The notes: generated by a model from the letters alone, not told the origin. Counted from the stretch's first letter, positions 27,878-37,590 are shown. The stretch: 64,000 nucleotides of DNA from an uncultured Saprospiraceae bacterium (GCA_937921825.1 CAKZVK010000021.1:1-64000); one strand, 5' to 3'. Numbers and translations are program-made.

Positions 27878-28642
27878 ATGAGAAAGATCAAATTACAGCT
27901 CACCGCCATCGTTCTACTTTTATTTGTGTCCATTACTATAGGACATACGCAGAGGAATGAAGTGAGGGAAAAGCCCTTTCTGGCTGTAGGAATTAATTAT
28001 GGTTATGACTTCTCAGCAGCTGATCTTGCTGACAGATACGGAAATAACTTTCATGCAGGACTGTCACTCAGTCGGTATTCCATTCCTTTAAAAGGCTTCT
28101 GGGGAATAGAAGGTAACTTCCAATTTGGGAGTAAGGTTAAGGAAGATGTACTTGCACCTTTGAGGCTGGAGTCTGGTGCTATCTTAGGAAATAATGGACA
28201 AAAAGCAGAACTCTTCCTTAGAAGAAGGGGTGCATACATTGGAGTATTCGCTAATAAAACTTTGATCAGTGCTCAGAAAAATCCCAATAGTGGCCTGAAC
28301 ATCGGATTGGGATTTGGAATACTACAGCATAATATCAGAATCCTCAATGATTCCAATAATGCCTCTCAGGTCAACAATGATTATAGTAAGGGCTATGATA
28401 GAAATTCGAGAGGCTTAGCAGCAAAGCAAACCATTGGTTATCAGAATATTGGAATCAATAAAAGTGTCAATTATTCTATAGCCCTTTCTATCACGGAAGG
28501 GTTTACAGAAAGTGTAAGAGCGGTAAATTTTGATACGGGCTTATCAGCTAAAGGGCGAAGATTGGATATTCTTATAGCTCTAGAAGCAACTTGGTATCTC
28601 CCGATCTATGAGAAGACTAATCCTGATGAAATTTTCTACTAG
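27878..28642 (+). CDS. Exported protein, likely outer-membrane beta-barrel
   Basis: The protein has 254 residues. A signal peptide (MRKIKLQLTAIVLLLFVSIT, cleavage near HTQ) is followed by alternating aromatic/hydrophobic strands typical of a small barrel (PFLAVGINYGYDFSA, FHAGLSLSRYSIPLKG, FWGIEGNFQFGSK, GLNIGLGFGILQHNIRI, LDILIALEATWYLP). It is placed five bases before waaA, so it may belong to lipopolysaccharide surface biology. I do not recognise a named family, and a barrel rather than a lipoprotein is inferred from strand pattern only. Confidence 0.75.
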   Translation: MRKIKLQLTAIVLLLFVSITIGHTQRNEVREKPFLAVGINYGYDFSAADLADRYGNNFHAGLSLSRYSIPLKGFWGIEGNFQFGSKVKEDVLAPLRLESGAILGNNGQKAELFLRRRGAYIGVFANKTLISAQKNPNSGLNIGLGFGILQHNIRILNDSNNASQVNNDYSKGYDRNSRGLAAKQTIGYQNIGINKSVNYSIALSITEGFTESVRAVNFDTGLSAKGRRLDILIALEATWYLPIYEKTNPDEIFY

Positions 28643-28647
28643 GTTCA

Positions 28648-29856
28648 ATGTTTTTTATCTACTCCTGTCTTATTCTCTTATACGGTGGCTTCATAAGGCT
28701 TGCCACGCTATTTTCTCCTAAGGCACGTGATTGGGTCAAGGGCAGGAAAAACCAACTCACTAATCTTAAGCCCAGGATAAATTCTCTCAAGGGCCAGCGA
28801 CGTATATGGTTGCACGCCGCATCATATGGAGAATACGAGATGGCTAAGCCTATCGTAGAAGAATTATACAAAGATAAAAGGAATGCGTTCATCATTAGTT
28901 TCTTCTCCCCTTCTGGTTTCGAAAACACCACATTCAATGACGATAGAATCCTAAAAATCTATCTACCCTTAGACACCTTCTCCAATCAAAAGAAAATAGT
29001 CGACCTACTCAAGCCAGATAAAGTCGTCTTCATTAAGTATGACTTTTGGTTCAATCTTCTCCGAGTATTATACCTTAGAAACATCCCCTACTACTACACG
29101 AGCCTGCACCTTAACGCTAACTCCTACCTGTTCTCATTCATAATGAAACCCTTTATTGAGCTACTTCGAAAGAGTAAAAAAATATACTGCCACAATGAGG
29201 AATCACAGCAGATACTCATAGGCCAACAATTCCAGAATACTACAATCTTGGGAGACACTAGAATAGAGCAAGCCTTGCGTTCTAAAAAAGGTTCATCATC
29301 TGAGCTCTTCTGGTCTACAACTGCTGAGAAAGTCATCGGCTTTGGAAGCGTGATTCCGTCAGAATACGCTGCAGTTCAGCAAGTTATATCAGATTTTCCG
29401 GATTACAATTTTATGATTGCACCTCATGATGTAGATGCAAAAAGCATTATTATATTAAAAAAAGCACTTGCTCTTCCCTGTCATCAGTATTCTTCCGGAA
29501 CTACAAGTAAGGAAAGGGTTTGCATCATAGATACCTTGGGTGACCTAAAGTACTTGTATAGATATTGTGACATCGTCTATGTAGGAGCTGGTTTTGATAA
29601 AGGACCACATAATGTTCTAGAACCATTAGTTTATGAAATCCCAACTATCTGTGGTCCAAATATTGAAAAATTTCCAATGGCTAGACTCCTTCAGAAAGAA
29701 GGTTTCCTCACAGTAGTCTCACAGCTCAGTGAATTGTCTACCATGATTCGTGAAGGACTTTATGGAGATAAGCAGTACTTTTCCGAAAAAATAAAAAGCT
29801 TCTTCAGTCAGTCAAATTCTAAAATGGATGTACTGATCGAGGAACTTAATTCTTAA
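28648..29856 (+). CDS. waaA: 3-deoxy-D-manno-octulosonic acid (Kdo) transferase WaaA
   Basis: The protein has 402 residues with an N-terminal membrane anchor (MFFIYSCLILLYGGFIRLAT). It is a GT30, GT-B-fold enzyme that adds Kdo from CMP-Kdo to lipid A at the inner membrane. Diagnostic segments are IWLHAASYGEYEMAKPIV, ISFFSPSGFE, YLPLDTF, KVVFIKYDFWFNLL, ILGDTRIEQAL, IAPHDVDAKSI, CIIDTLGDLKYLYRYCDI, and the late VGAGFDKGPHNVLEPL donor loop. LpxB at 9483 acts earlier in the same pathway. The TAA stop is in the same frame as the following kinase gene. Confidence 0.94.
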   Translation: MFFIYSCLILLYGGFIRLATLFSPKARDWVKGRKNQLTNLKPRINSLKGQRRIWLHAASYGEYEMAKPIVEELYKDKRNAFIISFFSPSGFENTTFNDDRILKIYLPLDTFSNQKKIVDLLKPDKVVFIKYDFWFNLLRVLYLRNIPYYYTSLHLNANSYLFSFIMKPFIELLRKSKKIYCHNEESQQILIGQQFQNTTILGDTRIEQALRSKKGSSSELFWSTTAEKVIGFGSVIPSEYAAVQQVISDFPDYNFMIAPHDVDAKSIIILKKALALPCHQYSSGTTSKERVCIIDTLGDLKYLYRYCDIVYVGAGFDKGPHNVLEPLVYEIPTICGPNIEKFPMARLLQKEGFLTVVSQLSELSTMIREGLYGDKQYFSEKIKSFFSQSNSKMDVLIEELNS

Positions 29857-29898
29857 CACCTAAGTAGAGTAGCCATTCAAAAGTCATCTAAAAATGTT

Positions 29899-30813
29899 TT
29901 GATTGTTGGTGATGTGATGTTAGACGAATACATCATAGGTCAGCACCATAGAAATTCTCCCGAGGCTGTAGATGTGCCTGTAATCACAGCTAAAAATAGA
30001 GAGGCACGTCTAGGTGGCGCAGCCAATGTGGCCTTGAATATCAATACCTTGGGCCTTAAACCTATACTTATCAGCGTCGTAGGGAATGATAAGCACGGAC
30101 TAGAAGTAAAGTCCTTATTGACAGAAGCCGAGATCCACTCCCATTTAATCACAGACAATGACCGACCTACAACAGTCAAGCAAAGAATAGTGGATCAATC
30201 ATTCAGGCAATATCTTAGAATAGATACAGAAAGCACTGAGGATTTAGATTCCAGAATCTTGGTACAAATAGAAAATCAGATAAAAGAAACCTTGCTCCAC
30301 TCTGATATCGCAGCCCTTGTAATCCAAGATTATAACAAAGGAGTGATCACAGAAAATTTAATCAAACAAATTCAGCAACTATCCATAAAAAATAACATTC
30401 CGCTTTTTGTGGACCCTAAAGACAAAAACTTCAATCTTCTGTCAGAATCCTGCGCAGTCTTCAAACCCAACATAAAAGAACTATCTAAAGAAATAGGTTA
30501 TGAGGTCTCACCTGACTCTGCTAGCATTAGAGAGGCTTTAGCAAAATTAGATACTCTTGGAGCTGAAAAGATCTTCATTACCTTGGGAGACAAGGGGATT
30601 TTCTACTCAGACCGTTCTTTAACTAATCATGGTATTATTAAAGGAATAGCAGTGGAAAAAGCAGATGTTTCCGGAGCTGGTGATACAGTCCTGGCGACTC
30701 TAATTTGGTCATTTCTGCAAGGTGCTAATCTACCCACCATGGCTACACAAGCCAATCATGCCGCAGCTCAAGTATGTAAAGTTAAAGGTGTTAGTGCCAT
30801 GTTCAACATTTAA
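29899..30813 (+). CDS. PfkB-family kinase, heptose-7-phosphate kinase (HldA/RfaE domain I) type
   Basis: From the first standard start codon (TTG at 29899) the protein has 304 residues. The PfkB motifs are LGGAANVALNI at about 40 and the anion-hole motif DVSGAGDTV near the C-terminus with the catalytic Asp. GDVMLDEYI and FVDPKDKNF fit the RfaE/HldE kinase domain, which makes heptose 1,7-bisphosphate for the lipopolysaccharide core. The nucleotidyltransferase half of HldE is absent. The start is uncertain: the first beta strand seems to begin at KNVLIVGD, upstream of the TTG, and the open frame reaches back only to 29857. An ATT at 29875 is a possible non-standard start. Confidence 0.82.
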   Translation: MIVGDVMLDEYIIGQHHRNSPEAVDVPVITAKNREARLGGAANVALNINTLGLKPILISVVGNDKHGLEVKSLLTEAEIHSHLITDNDRPTTVKQRIVDQSFRQYLRIDTESTEDLDSRILVQIENQIKETLLHSDIAALVIQDYNKGVITENLIKQIQQLSIKNNIPLFVDPKDKNFNLLSESCAVFKPNIKELSKEIGYEVSPDSASIREALAKLDTLGAEKIFITLGDKGIFYSDRSLTNHGIIKGIAVEKADVSGAGDTVLATLIWSFLQGANLPTMATQANHAAAQVCKVKGVSAMFNI

Positions 30814-31196
30814 TAAGTCTTAGCTAGCCTAGTCTTAAACAGGTAGAAAATATATACATATTACTTGGATACGACATTCAGAATTTAATTTTTATTAGGC
30901 GTTCACCACGTTGCAAATCAATTAATTATTTTGAATTGCTAGTTATTTGGAGAATATTATTCTGAAATTATGGCTGAATTCGTAATTCTTAATCATGACA
31001 CCTGATTTAACCTATTCTAGTAGTGTCGTCTAGAACATATTTAGGAGACATTAGACTAAAATTATAGACAGATGAATCCTATCTTTAGCTTTAAGAGGAT
31101 ATTCTAAGCACAGCTCTCAGTGATATTTATTATCTATTCACAGCGATCAGCTTTACTTACAAGAACCTTCGATTAAAAACTAAAAAACTTAAACAC
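30814..31196. other. Long AT-rich intergenic region upstream of the T9SS cargo gene
   Basis: These 383 bases hold no convincing reading frame or RNA gene. TATCTTTA at 31080-31087 is one base from the TAnnTTTG consensus, but no TTG lies at the right distance. The region presumably contains the promoter and a long leader of the gene starting at 31197. Confidence 0.4.
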
Positions 31197-33794
31197 ATGA
31201 AATTAGATTTTACACGTTTAGGAATGTTTCTATGCCTTCTGATTGGATCAGCAAGTATGTATGCACAACAAGCGAATGCTGTTGTAATTACAGAACCTGC
31301 TTCAATAGCTGGGACATATAGAGCTATCCAACCTACTCCTATCTGGGGTACTTCTCTTGATTCATCTCTCTCTGGCACAGCGACTTTCGCTAATGATGGC
31401 GTAGCGCCTACAGCAGATGGCTGTCAAGCACCTATTGAAAATGTAACTGGAAAGATTGCATTTATAGATAGAGGAGAATGTGCTTTTACTCTTAAAGCTC
31501 TTAATGCTCAAAACGGAGGAGCAGTGGCAGTAATCATTTGTAACAATAATGCAAATGGTGGTATCCAAAATATGCCAGCTGGTAATGAGGCAGGGCAGAT
31601 ATCGATACCTGCTTTTGCAATGTCACTTTCAGATTGTGCCAAGATTAGAGTCGAAGCAGAAACTGGAGACGTAGATGTAACCTTAGCATACCAATGTGAG
31701 GTACAACCAGATCCAGACGTAATTTGGGGTAATGAGCCTGGTCAAGGTGATTTCTCTAATGGTCTTGGAGATTGGTACGTAGAAAAAGACGATGGTTCTG
31801 ATACTACTTGGTACTGGACTCTTGATAGAGTTGTTCCAGGTAGATACACGACTAACAGTCATGTGGTAGAAGGCACAGCATGTAATGGTTTCATGGTATT
31901 CCCTTCTGACTTCTATGACAACAATGGAGAATATCTAATACCAGGAGATCCCTCAAGTGGACCTAACTCAGGTGCTGGTCTATGTCCAAATGGTGGACTT
32001 CAAGGTGATTTCTGTTCAGGATCACTTTACAGTCCTGTAATAGATCTTAGTGGACAAGATCCAGGAGGTCTATTTTGTAGATTCTATCACGATTGGGGTT
32101 ATTACTACGCTGGTTCTACTTCACTTATCGTAAGTTATGATGGTGGAGAAACTTGGCCTGATACAACTTACATCACTTTAGGTGAGAGAGCTGGAACAGG
32201 ACTAAACCAAGAAGTAACTATCTCAGGCGAATGCCAAGTTACGACTGCTAGTGTAAATGATAGAGGAGAAAGCTTATACACAGTTCCTATTACTGGCTAT
32301 GATGGTCAAGGTTCTGTTCAGTTACAATTCAGACATTTAGGTGGTTACTATCACGCAACTATTGATGATGTAGTATTACTAGGTGGCGGATTTGCTGACA
32401 TTGAAGTACTAAGATCTTTCGTAGGTCGTGCACCTGCGGCAGCAATGCCTCTAAGTCAAGCGAATGCTATTCCATTACATGTAGATATATTCAACAGAGG
32501 TAATACCCCTGCGACAGACGTACAAGTTATGGCTGAAGCTACAGGACCAGATGGTAACGTAGAATGGTCTACTGTAAACGCAAATTACATGGATCAACCA
32601 GCATATTGCTTCCTAAATGAAAATTCATCTTTTGAAGATTTATTTGTTCCGACGCAGGAAGGAAGATATAACATGACTTATAGAAATATCACTGCTGGTG
32701 ACCCTAACATAGCAAACGATACAGTTTCTTTTGGCTTTGAAATGACTGAAGAAACATGGAGATCAGTTGCTAGACCAGAGCCAGACGAGGATGGTCAGTA
32801 TAACCAACTATGGTCAGGTCTTATCTCAGATGATCCTGCGGATGATGGCTTCTGTGGATTTGACTACGCAGTAGCATATACTTTCTACCTACCAAGTGGG
32901 AAAGGACACTATCTAAATGATGTAAGATTTGGAATCAATGAGCTCGCAGGTAACTCTGGTAGTGTAAGAATATATCTTTACTTATGGGATCCGAGCACTG
33001 AATCTTTAACTCCTGATGCAAATAGAAATTATGCTATTACAGCTGGAGAAAGAATCCTTCTTGGATGTATGGGTGAGAATAGTTTTGGAGAAATTCAAAA
33101 TAGACAACCTATGAACGCCATCTTAGGACCTCAGACAGATCTTACTCTAAAAATGGCTGTTGCAGATCCTGCGACAGGTTCTCCTAGATTAGATAACAAT
33201 GGGGAATTAATACCAATAGAACTTCAAGATGATCAGCATTATGCTCTTGTTTTTGTAGTAGATCCAGATCAAATGAATGAGTTAGAATTTATAGCAGGTG
33301 ACTCAGGAGATGGATCAGCTAATGATCTTCAAGCGACTAACTTTGCCCTAGGTAACATCGGTGCTACTCAGAGATATGGATCATCAATCGTATGTCCACT
33401 GAATAACAATGGAGATTTCGAAACTGAGCTATCTGTATTAGACTTTCAAGATTACTGGCCCTCTAACCAAGCATGGATAGAGATGACAATAAGTGATACG
33501 CCTTTCACTGTTGGAACAGAAGATATTACTCCAGAATCTCTAGCTAGTCTAGAAGTATTCCCTAACCCTGCGTCTAACGTATTAGTTATGGATATCAACC
33601 TAGATAATGTATCTCCTCAGGTTGCATTCGAATTAGTCAATGTAAATGGAGAGATCGTAAAAAGAACTCTAGAAAGTAATGTGAAGCAAGGAAGATTCAC
33701 TATGTCAGTTGCAGAATTGGCTTCAGGAATCTATACTTTGAACGCAAGAAGCGAAGCAGGATTCGTAGCTAAGAAAGTTGTAATTACTAAGTAA
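31197..33794 (+). CDS. Secreted PA-domain protein with type IX secretion C-terminal signal
   Basis: The protein has 865 residues. Signal peptide: MKLDFTRLGMFLCLLIGSAS ending near YAQ. A protease-associated (PA) domain lies at about 40-155 (GKIAFIDRGECAFTLKALNA, GGAVAVIICNNN). A jelly-roll region with many aromatic residues follows at about 175-400 (LYSPVIDLSG, RFYHDWGYYYAGSTSLIVSY, LQFRHLGGYYHATIDDV). Later there are repeats resembling cell-adhesion beta modules. The last 75 residues are a type A T9SS sorting domain (LEVFPNPASNVLVMDI then GIYTLNAR and KKVVITK). It should cross the outer membrane and be surface-anchored or released. No peptidase motif was found. A strong terminator follows. 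Confidence 0.9.
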   Translation: MKLDFTRLGMFLCLLIGSASMYAQQANAVVITEPASIAGTYRAIQPTPIWGTSLDSSLSGTATFANDGVAPTADGCQAPIENVTGKIAFIDRGECAFTLKALNAQNGGAVAVIICNNNANGGIQNMPAGNEAGQISIPAFAMSLSDCAKIRVEAETGDVDVTLAYQCEVQPDPDVIWGNEPGQGDFSNGLGDWYVEKDDGSDTTWYWTLDRVVPGRYTTNSHVVEGTACNGFMVFPSDFYDNNGEYLIPGDPSSGPNSGAGLCPNGGLQGDFCSGSLYSPVIDLSGQDPGGLFCRFYHDWGYYYAGSTSLIVSYDGGETWPDTTYITLGERAGTGLNQEVTISGECQVTTASVNDRGESLYTVPITGYDGQGSVQLQFRHLGGYYHATIDDVVLLGGGFADIEVLRSFVGRAPAAAMPLSQANAIPLHVDIFNRGNTPATDVQVMAEATGPDGNVEWSTVNANYMDQPAYCFLNENSSFEDLFVPTQEGRYNMTYRNITAGDPNIANDTVSFGFEMTEETWRSVARPEPDEDGQYNQLWSGLISDDPADDGFCGFDYAVAYTFYLPSGKGHYLNDVRFGINELAGNSGSVRIYLYLWDPSTESLTPDANRNYAITAGERILLGCMGENSFGEIQNRQPMNAILGPQTDLTLKMAVADPATGSPRLDNNGELIPIELQDDQHYALVFVVDPDQMNELEFIAGDSGDGSANDLQATNFALGNIGATQRYGSSIVCPLNNNGDFETELSVLDFQDYWPSNQAWIEMTISDTPFTVGTEDITPESLASLEVFPNPASNVLVMDINLDNVSPQVAFELVNVNGEIVKRTLESNVKQGRFTMSVAELASGIYTLNARSEAGFVAKKVVITK

Positions 33795-33821
33795 GAACAA
33801 CACTTAACAATATAGTTTTAG

Positions 33822-33852
33822 AAGGCTGACCTTTTTTGGTCAGCCTTTTTTT
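33822..33852 (+). terminator. Rho-independent terminator after the T9SS cargo gene
   Basis: A perfect 10-base stem (AAGGCTGACC with GGTCAGCCTT) encloses a TTTTTT loop and is followed by a run of T residues, 28 bases after the stop. Confidence 0.9.
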
Positions 33853-33936
33853 ATTACTATTACTTGATGGGGAAATTCTAGGATTGCTCTACATTACAGA
33901 TAGAGTAATTATCTGACAGAAAAGGTCAAGAAACAC

Positions 33937-36573
33937 CTACATGTTTTTTAATTTTTCAATCGACTGTATCAAGGCTTCCACTCTCGCCTGTCCATCTGCC
34001 AGCTTCTTCCTTTCATTTGCGACGACTTGTTCAGGAGCTCCTTTTACAAATCCAGCATTGCCTAATTTCTTTTCGATACTAGCGACAAAGCCTTTCTGAT
34101 ACTTAAGATCCTCTTCAGCCTTACTAAGCTCTGCTGCGACATCTATTTCTAAGTTGAGATGTGCATACACTTTAGTCTTGCTACAGATGAACGAGATTCC
34201 ATCCAGGCCTTCATCATTGGTAACCGTAGCTATATTATCTACAAAAGCCATCTTCTTGATTATTTCTGTAGCTCCGGTTCTAGCCAGACAGGCAGTGATC
34301 TCATCATTAATAATGAGCGAGATATCTATGCCTTCTTTAGGAGGGACTTGATTCTTATTCTTAGTATCTCTGATACTAGAAATTATATCTTGGATAATAG
34401 ATATATCCTTAAGTAAGGCGGCATCTACTGCTGATTCTGCCTTAGGATAAGTGGACACTGCACAATCTTCTCCTTCTTTTCTATCCTTCAGCTTATGCCA
34501 CACCTCTTCTGTAATGAAAGGCATAAAAGGATGTAAGAGCACACAGATCTTTTCGAATAAGTTTTTAGAACTTTCAAGCGTGAGTGGATCTATAGGTTGC
34601 CCATATTCAGGTTTGATAATTTCTAGATACCATGAGAACACATCATTCCAGACAAAGGTATAGATAGTCATCAGAGCTTCTGATAGCCTGTAATCAGCAA
34701 ATGACTTCTGTACCTTCTCTATCGTTCTATCTAGGTGCTGCTCTATCCATTCTATAGCCAGCTCGTTGGTTTCTGGCATACTCAGACTTTCATCTACTTC
34801 TTGAGCGAGTAGGTAACCGACAGCATTCCAGATCTTATTAGTGAATCTCTTTCCATTATCTACTAATGAATCATCAAAGAGTAGATCACCCCCAGCTGGA
34901 GAGCAAGACAGCATTCCATAACGGACACCATCAGCGCCATAATCTTCTATGAGCTTAAGAGCATCCGGAGAATTCCCCAATGACTTACTCATCTTCCGTC
35001 TCTTCTTATCACGGACCATACCGGTAAAGTAGACATCTTTATATGGAAACTTACCTTCCCATTCATAACCAGCCATTACCATTCTAGCTACCCATAAGAA
35101 GATGATATCCCATCCTGTCACCAATACTGAAGTTGGATAGTAGTAATCCAGTTCTTCTCTATTATGAAACCCATCAAAAACACTGATAGGCCATAACCAA
35201 GAAGAGAACCAAGTATCTAGTACATCTTCATCTTGCTTTAATTCTTCAGTTTTGAGATCAGGGAAATCTTTCTGTGCAAGCGCTAAGGCCTCCGCACCTG
35301 TCTCTGCTACGTAGACCTTATCTTCATAGTAATAAGCCGGAATACGCTGCCCCCACCAGAGCTGTCTCGAGATGCACCAGTCACGGATATTCTCCATCCA
35401 GTGCTTATAGGTATTCTTATATTTCTCCGGAAAAAATTGAATGGTGTCATTCATCACATTAACCAAGGCTGGCTCTGCTATCGACTTCATGTCCACATAC
35501 CACTGTAATGACAGGCGTGGTTCCACGACAGCATTAGTTCTTTCTGACCGTCCTACACTATGGACCAAGTCCTCTACCTCTACTAAATGTCCTTTCTCTT
35601 CGAGGTCTTTATTGATGAGTTTACGGGCTTTGAATCTATCCTCCCCTACATAGAGCTGGCCTGCCTCACTGACTGTCCCGTCCGCATTCAGCATATCTAT
35701 GACTTCAAGCTTGTGCTTCTTGCCGAGTTCATAATCATTCACGTCATGAGCAGGTGTTACTTTTAGAGCTCCTGTACCGAACTCAATGTCTACATAGTCA
35801 TCATATATAATTGGTATACTTCTCCCTAGTAAAGGGACTAGGGCTTTCTTGCCTTTATACTTGGCATATCGTGGATCATCAGGATGTACGGCTATAGCAG
35901 TATCTCCTAAGATGGTCTCCGGTCTTGTAGTTGCTATGGTGATATAATCTTCTTCTCCTTCTATCTGATATCTGACATGGTATAGCTTAGCTGATTCCTC
36001 TTTATGCAGAACTTCTTCATTAGAGAGTACAGTCTGAGCCTGAGGGTCCCAATTGACCATACGGTTGCCTCTATAGAGCTTACCTTTATTATAGAGATCT
36101 ACGAAGACCTTGATGACAGATTGGTAGCGGACCTCATCCATTGTAAATGCTGTCCTATCCCAGTCACATGAGGCACCTAACTTCTTCAATTGCTGAAGTA
36201 TTATACCTCCATATTCTTCTGTCCATTCCCAAGCATGGCCTAGAAATTCTTCTCTAGTGAGGTCTGATTTCTTAATGCCTTGCTCTCTTAGCTTTCGTAC
36301 TACCTTCGCTTCAGTAGCAATAGAAGCATGATCTGTTCCTGGCACCCAGCAAGCATTCTTACCTTCTAGTCTCGCTTTTCTGATAAGCGTATCTTGGATG
36401 GTCACATTGAGCATATGCCCCATGTGCAATACCCCAGTTACATTAGGAGGAGGGATAACTATCGTATACGGCTCTCTTTCATCAGGAACGGACTTAAAAT
36501 ATCCACTTTCTTCCCAGTGCTTATACCATTTTGCTTCTACCTCTTGAGGACTATACTTAGTACTTTTTTCCAT
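33937..36573 (-). CDS. valS: Valyl-tRNA synthetase
   Basis: The protein has 878 residues, a normal class I ValRS. It charges tRNA-Val and edits Thr. The nucleotide-binding HIGH motif is at 50-53 in PPPNVTGVLHMGHMLN, and the KMSKS loop is at about 527 in RRKMSKSLGNSPD. The editing domain contains TTRPETILGDTAIAVHP and DYELGKKH with the conserved Asp. WCISRQLWWGQRIPAYY and the C-terminal coiled-coil arm (SKAEEDLKYQKGFVASIEKK, about 805-875) are typical. A -7 promoter box lies only five bases from the start codon. Confidence 0.98.
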   Translation of the reverse strand: MEKSTKYSPQEVEAKWYKHWEESGYFKSVPDEREPYTIVIPPPNVTGVLHMGHMLNVTIQDTLIRKARLEGKNACWVPGTDHASIATEAKVVRKLREQGIKKSDLTREEFLGHAWEWTEEYGGIILQQLKKLGASCDWDRTAFTMDEVRYQSVIKVFVDLYNKGKLYRGNRMVNWDPQAQTVLSNEEVLHKEESAKLYHVRYQIEGEEDYITIATTRPETILGDTAIAVHPDDPRYAKYKGKKALVPLLGRSIPIIYDDYVDIEFGTGALKVTPAHDVNDYELGKKHKLEVIDMLNADGTVSEAGQLYVGEDRFKARKLINKDLEEKGHLVEVEDLVHSVGRSERTNAVVEPRLSLQWYVDMKSIAEPALVNVMNDTIQFFPEKYKNTYKHWMENIRDWCISRQLWWGQRIPAYYYEDKVYVAETGAEALALAQKDFPDLKTEELKQDEDVLDTWFSSWLWPISVFDGFHNREELDYYYPTSVLVTGWDIIFLWVARMVMAGYEWEGKFPYKDVYFTGMVRDKKRRKMSKSLGNSPDALKLIEDYGADGVRYGMLSCSPAGGDLLFDDSLVDNGKRFTNKIWNAVGYLLAQEVDESLSMPETNELAIEWIEQHLDRTIEKVQKSFADYRLSEALMTIYTFVWNDVFSWYLEIIKPEYGQPIDPLTLESSKNLFEKICVLLHPFMPFITEEVWHKLKDRKEGEDCAVSTYPKAESAVDAALLKDISIIQDIISSIRDTKNKNQVPPKEGIDISLIINDEITACLARTGATEIIKKMAFVDNIATVTNDEGLDGISFICSKTKVYAHLNLEIDVAAELSKAEEDLKYQKGFVASIEKKLGNAGFVKGAPEQVVANERKKLADGQARVEALIQSIEKLKNM

Positions 36574-36577
36574 GCCG

Positions 36578-36585
36578 CAAAGATA
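36578..36585 (-). promoter_or_regulatory. -7 promoter box immediately before valS
   Basis: On the minus strand TATCTTTG, an exact TAnnTTTG box, ends five bases before the valS ATG. Transcription would start at or near the A of the start codon, predicting a leaderless or nearly leaderless mRNA. No TTG at 17-23 bases upstream was found. Confidence 0.5.
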
Positions 36586-36701
36586 GTAATACAGATAATA
36601 AGAAGCCTTAATATGTTATCCGATAAGAAAATGGCTTTCCATTACACCAAAATCCACTTATCTTTCATCTACTAGATAACAACTAGCTAATACTTTCCAT
36701 C

Positions 36702-37259
36702 ATGCAATCAGATGCAAACATAATAGCCCGCTGCAAAAAGCAGGATAGGATTGCCCAGAAAGCACTCTATGAAAAGTATGCACCACTGTTCTATACCATC
36801 TGTCTGAGATATATTAAGAACACAACTGAAGCTGAAGACTTATTGGTAGAAAGTTTCTTCAAGATATTTTCTAAAATAGATCAATACAAAGGTGATGGCA
36901 GTTTCGAAGGATGGATGAAGAGAATCGTCATCAATGAATCTCTAATGAGAATCAGAAAGAATAACAATCTTAATCTTCATGTAGATATAGAAAAAGCATA
37001 CGAGCTGAAAGATGAGGCCAAAGCCCTTAGTAATATCCAATACGATGAGATTATCGCTCTTATAGATGAATTACCCACTGGCTACAGAACAGTGTTTAAT
37101 CTATATGTCATAGAAGGATATAAGCATAGAGAAATAGCAGAACAACTGAATATCAGTATCAATACGAGTAAATCTCAACTCATCCTAGCCAAGAAAAAAC
37201 TGGCTCTACTTTATAAAAAAAAACATAATCATCTTAATAACTTCGAAGACATTGGATAA
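36702..37259 (+). CDS. ECF-family RNA polymerase sigma factor
   Basis: The protein has 185 residues. Region 2 covers about 20-90 (ALYEKYAPLFYTICLRYIKN, TEAEDLLVESFFKIFSKIDQ, SFEGWMKRIVINESL). Region 4, a helix-turn-helix, covers about 125-175 (IIALIDELPTGYRTVFNLYV, EGYKHREIAEQLNISINTSK). There is no region 1 or 3, so it is an extracytoplasmic-function sigma factor. The following gene overlaps by eight bases and encodes a one-helix membrane protein, the likely regulator. Target promoters are not known. Confidence 0.93.
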   Translation: MQSDANIIARCKKQDRIAQKALYEKYAPLFYTICLRYIKNTTEAEDLLVESFFKIFSKIDQYKGDGSFEGWMKRIVINESLMRIRKNNNLNLHVDIEKAYELKDEAKALSNIQYDEIIALIDELPTGYRTVFNLYVIEGYKHREIAEQLNISINTSKSQLILAKKKLALLYKKKHNHLNNFEDIG

Positions 37260-37590
37260 TTACGAAAACATACGTGCCGCTGCCAATAAGGCGACCACTA
37301 CTCCACCTCGATCCGCCTGGGATAAACTAGAAGGAAAGCTGGATTATCAAGAGAAAGTCAAAGCTTCAAAACTGAGACGTACCCTCCTATACTTAGCAGG
37401 CCTTGCCGCTTGCTGTGCTTTTTTCTGGGTCAGCTCCTATGTCTATAATGAATCTAATAAGATCCCCACCAGTGCCAATGGACATATAGCACAATGGGAA
37501 GACTTAGACGCAGGAGATAGCGGCTATTATGATACTGCCAAAATACATTCTCTGAAACTTGCCTATCGAGTGGCAATAGAAGGATCTTAA
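37252..37590 (+). CDS. Single-pass membrane protein paired with ECF sigma factor (putative anti-sigma)
   Basis: The protein has 112 residues from a TTG start that overlaps the sigma gene; no ATG is available. Its cytosolic N-terminus has the segment PPRSAWDKLEGKLD that I associate with small Bacteroidota proteins encoded next to ECF sigma genes. One membrane helix lies at about 44-63 (TLLYLAGLAACCAFFWVSSY), and about 48 residues follow outside. Overlap and topology suggest it holds the sigma factor at the membrane; this is inference, and no zinc-binding anti-sigma motif (HxxxCxxC) is present. Confidence 0.75.
   Translation: MDNYENIRAAANKATTTPPRSAWDKLEGKLDYQEKVKASKLRRTLLYLAGLAACCAFFWVSSYVYNESNKIPTSANGHIAQWEDLDAGDSGYYDTAKIHSLKLAYRVAIEGS

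Noticed and set aside
30814-31196. Possible riboswitch or small RNA gene in the long leader before the T9SS gene
   Set aside because: No stable GC-containing stems or known riboswitch core sequences were recognised.
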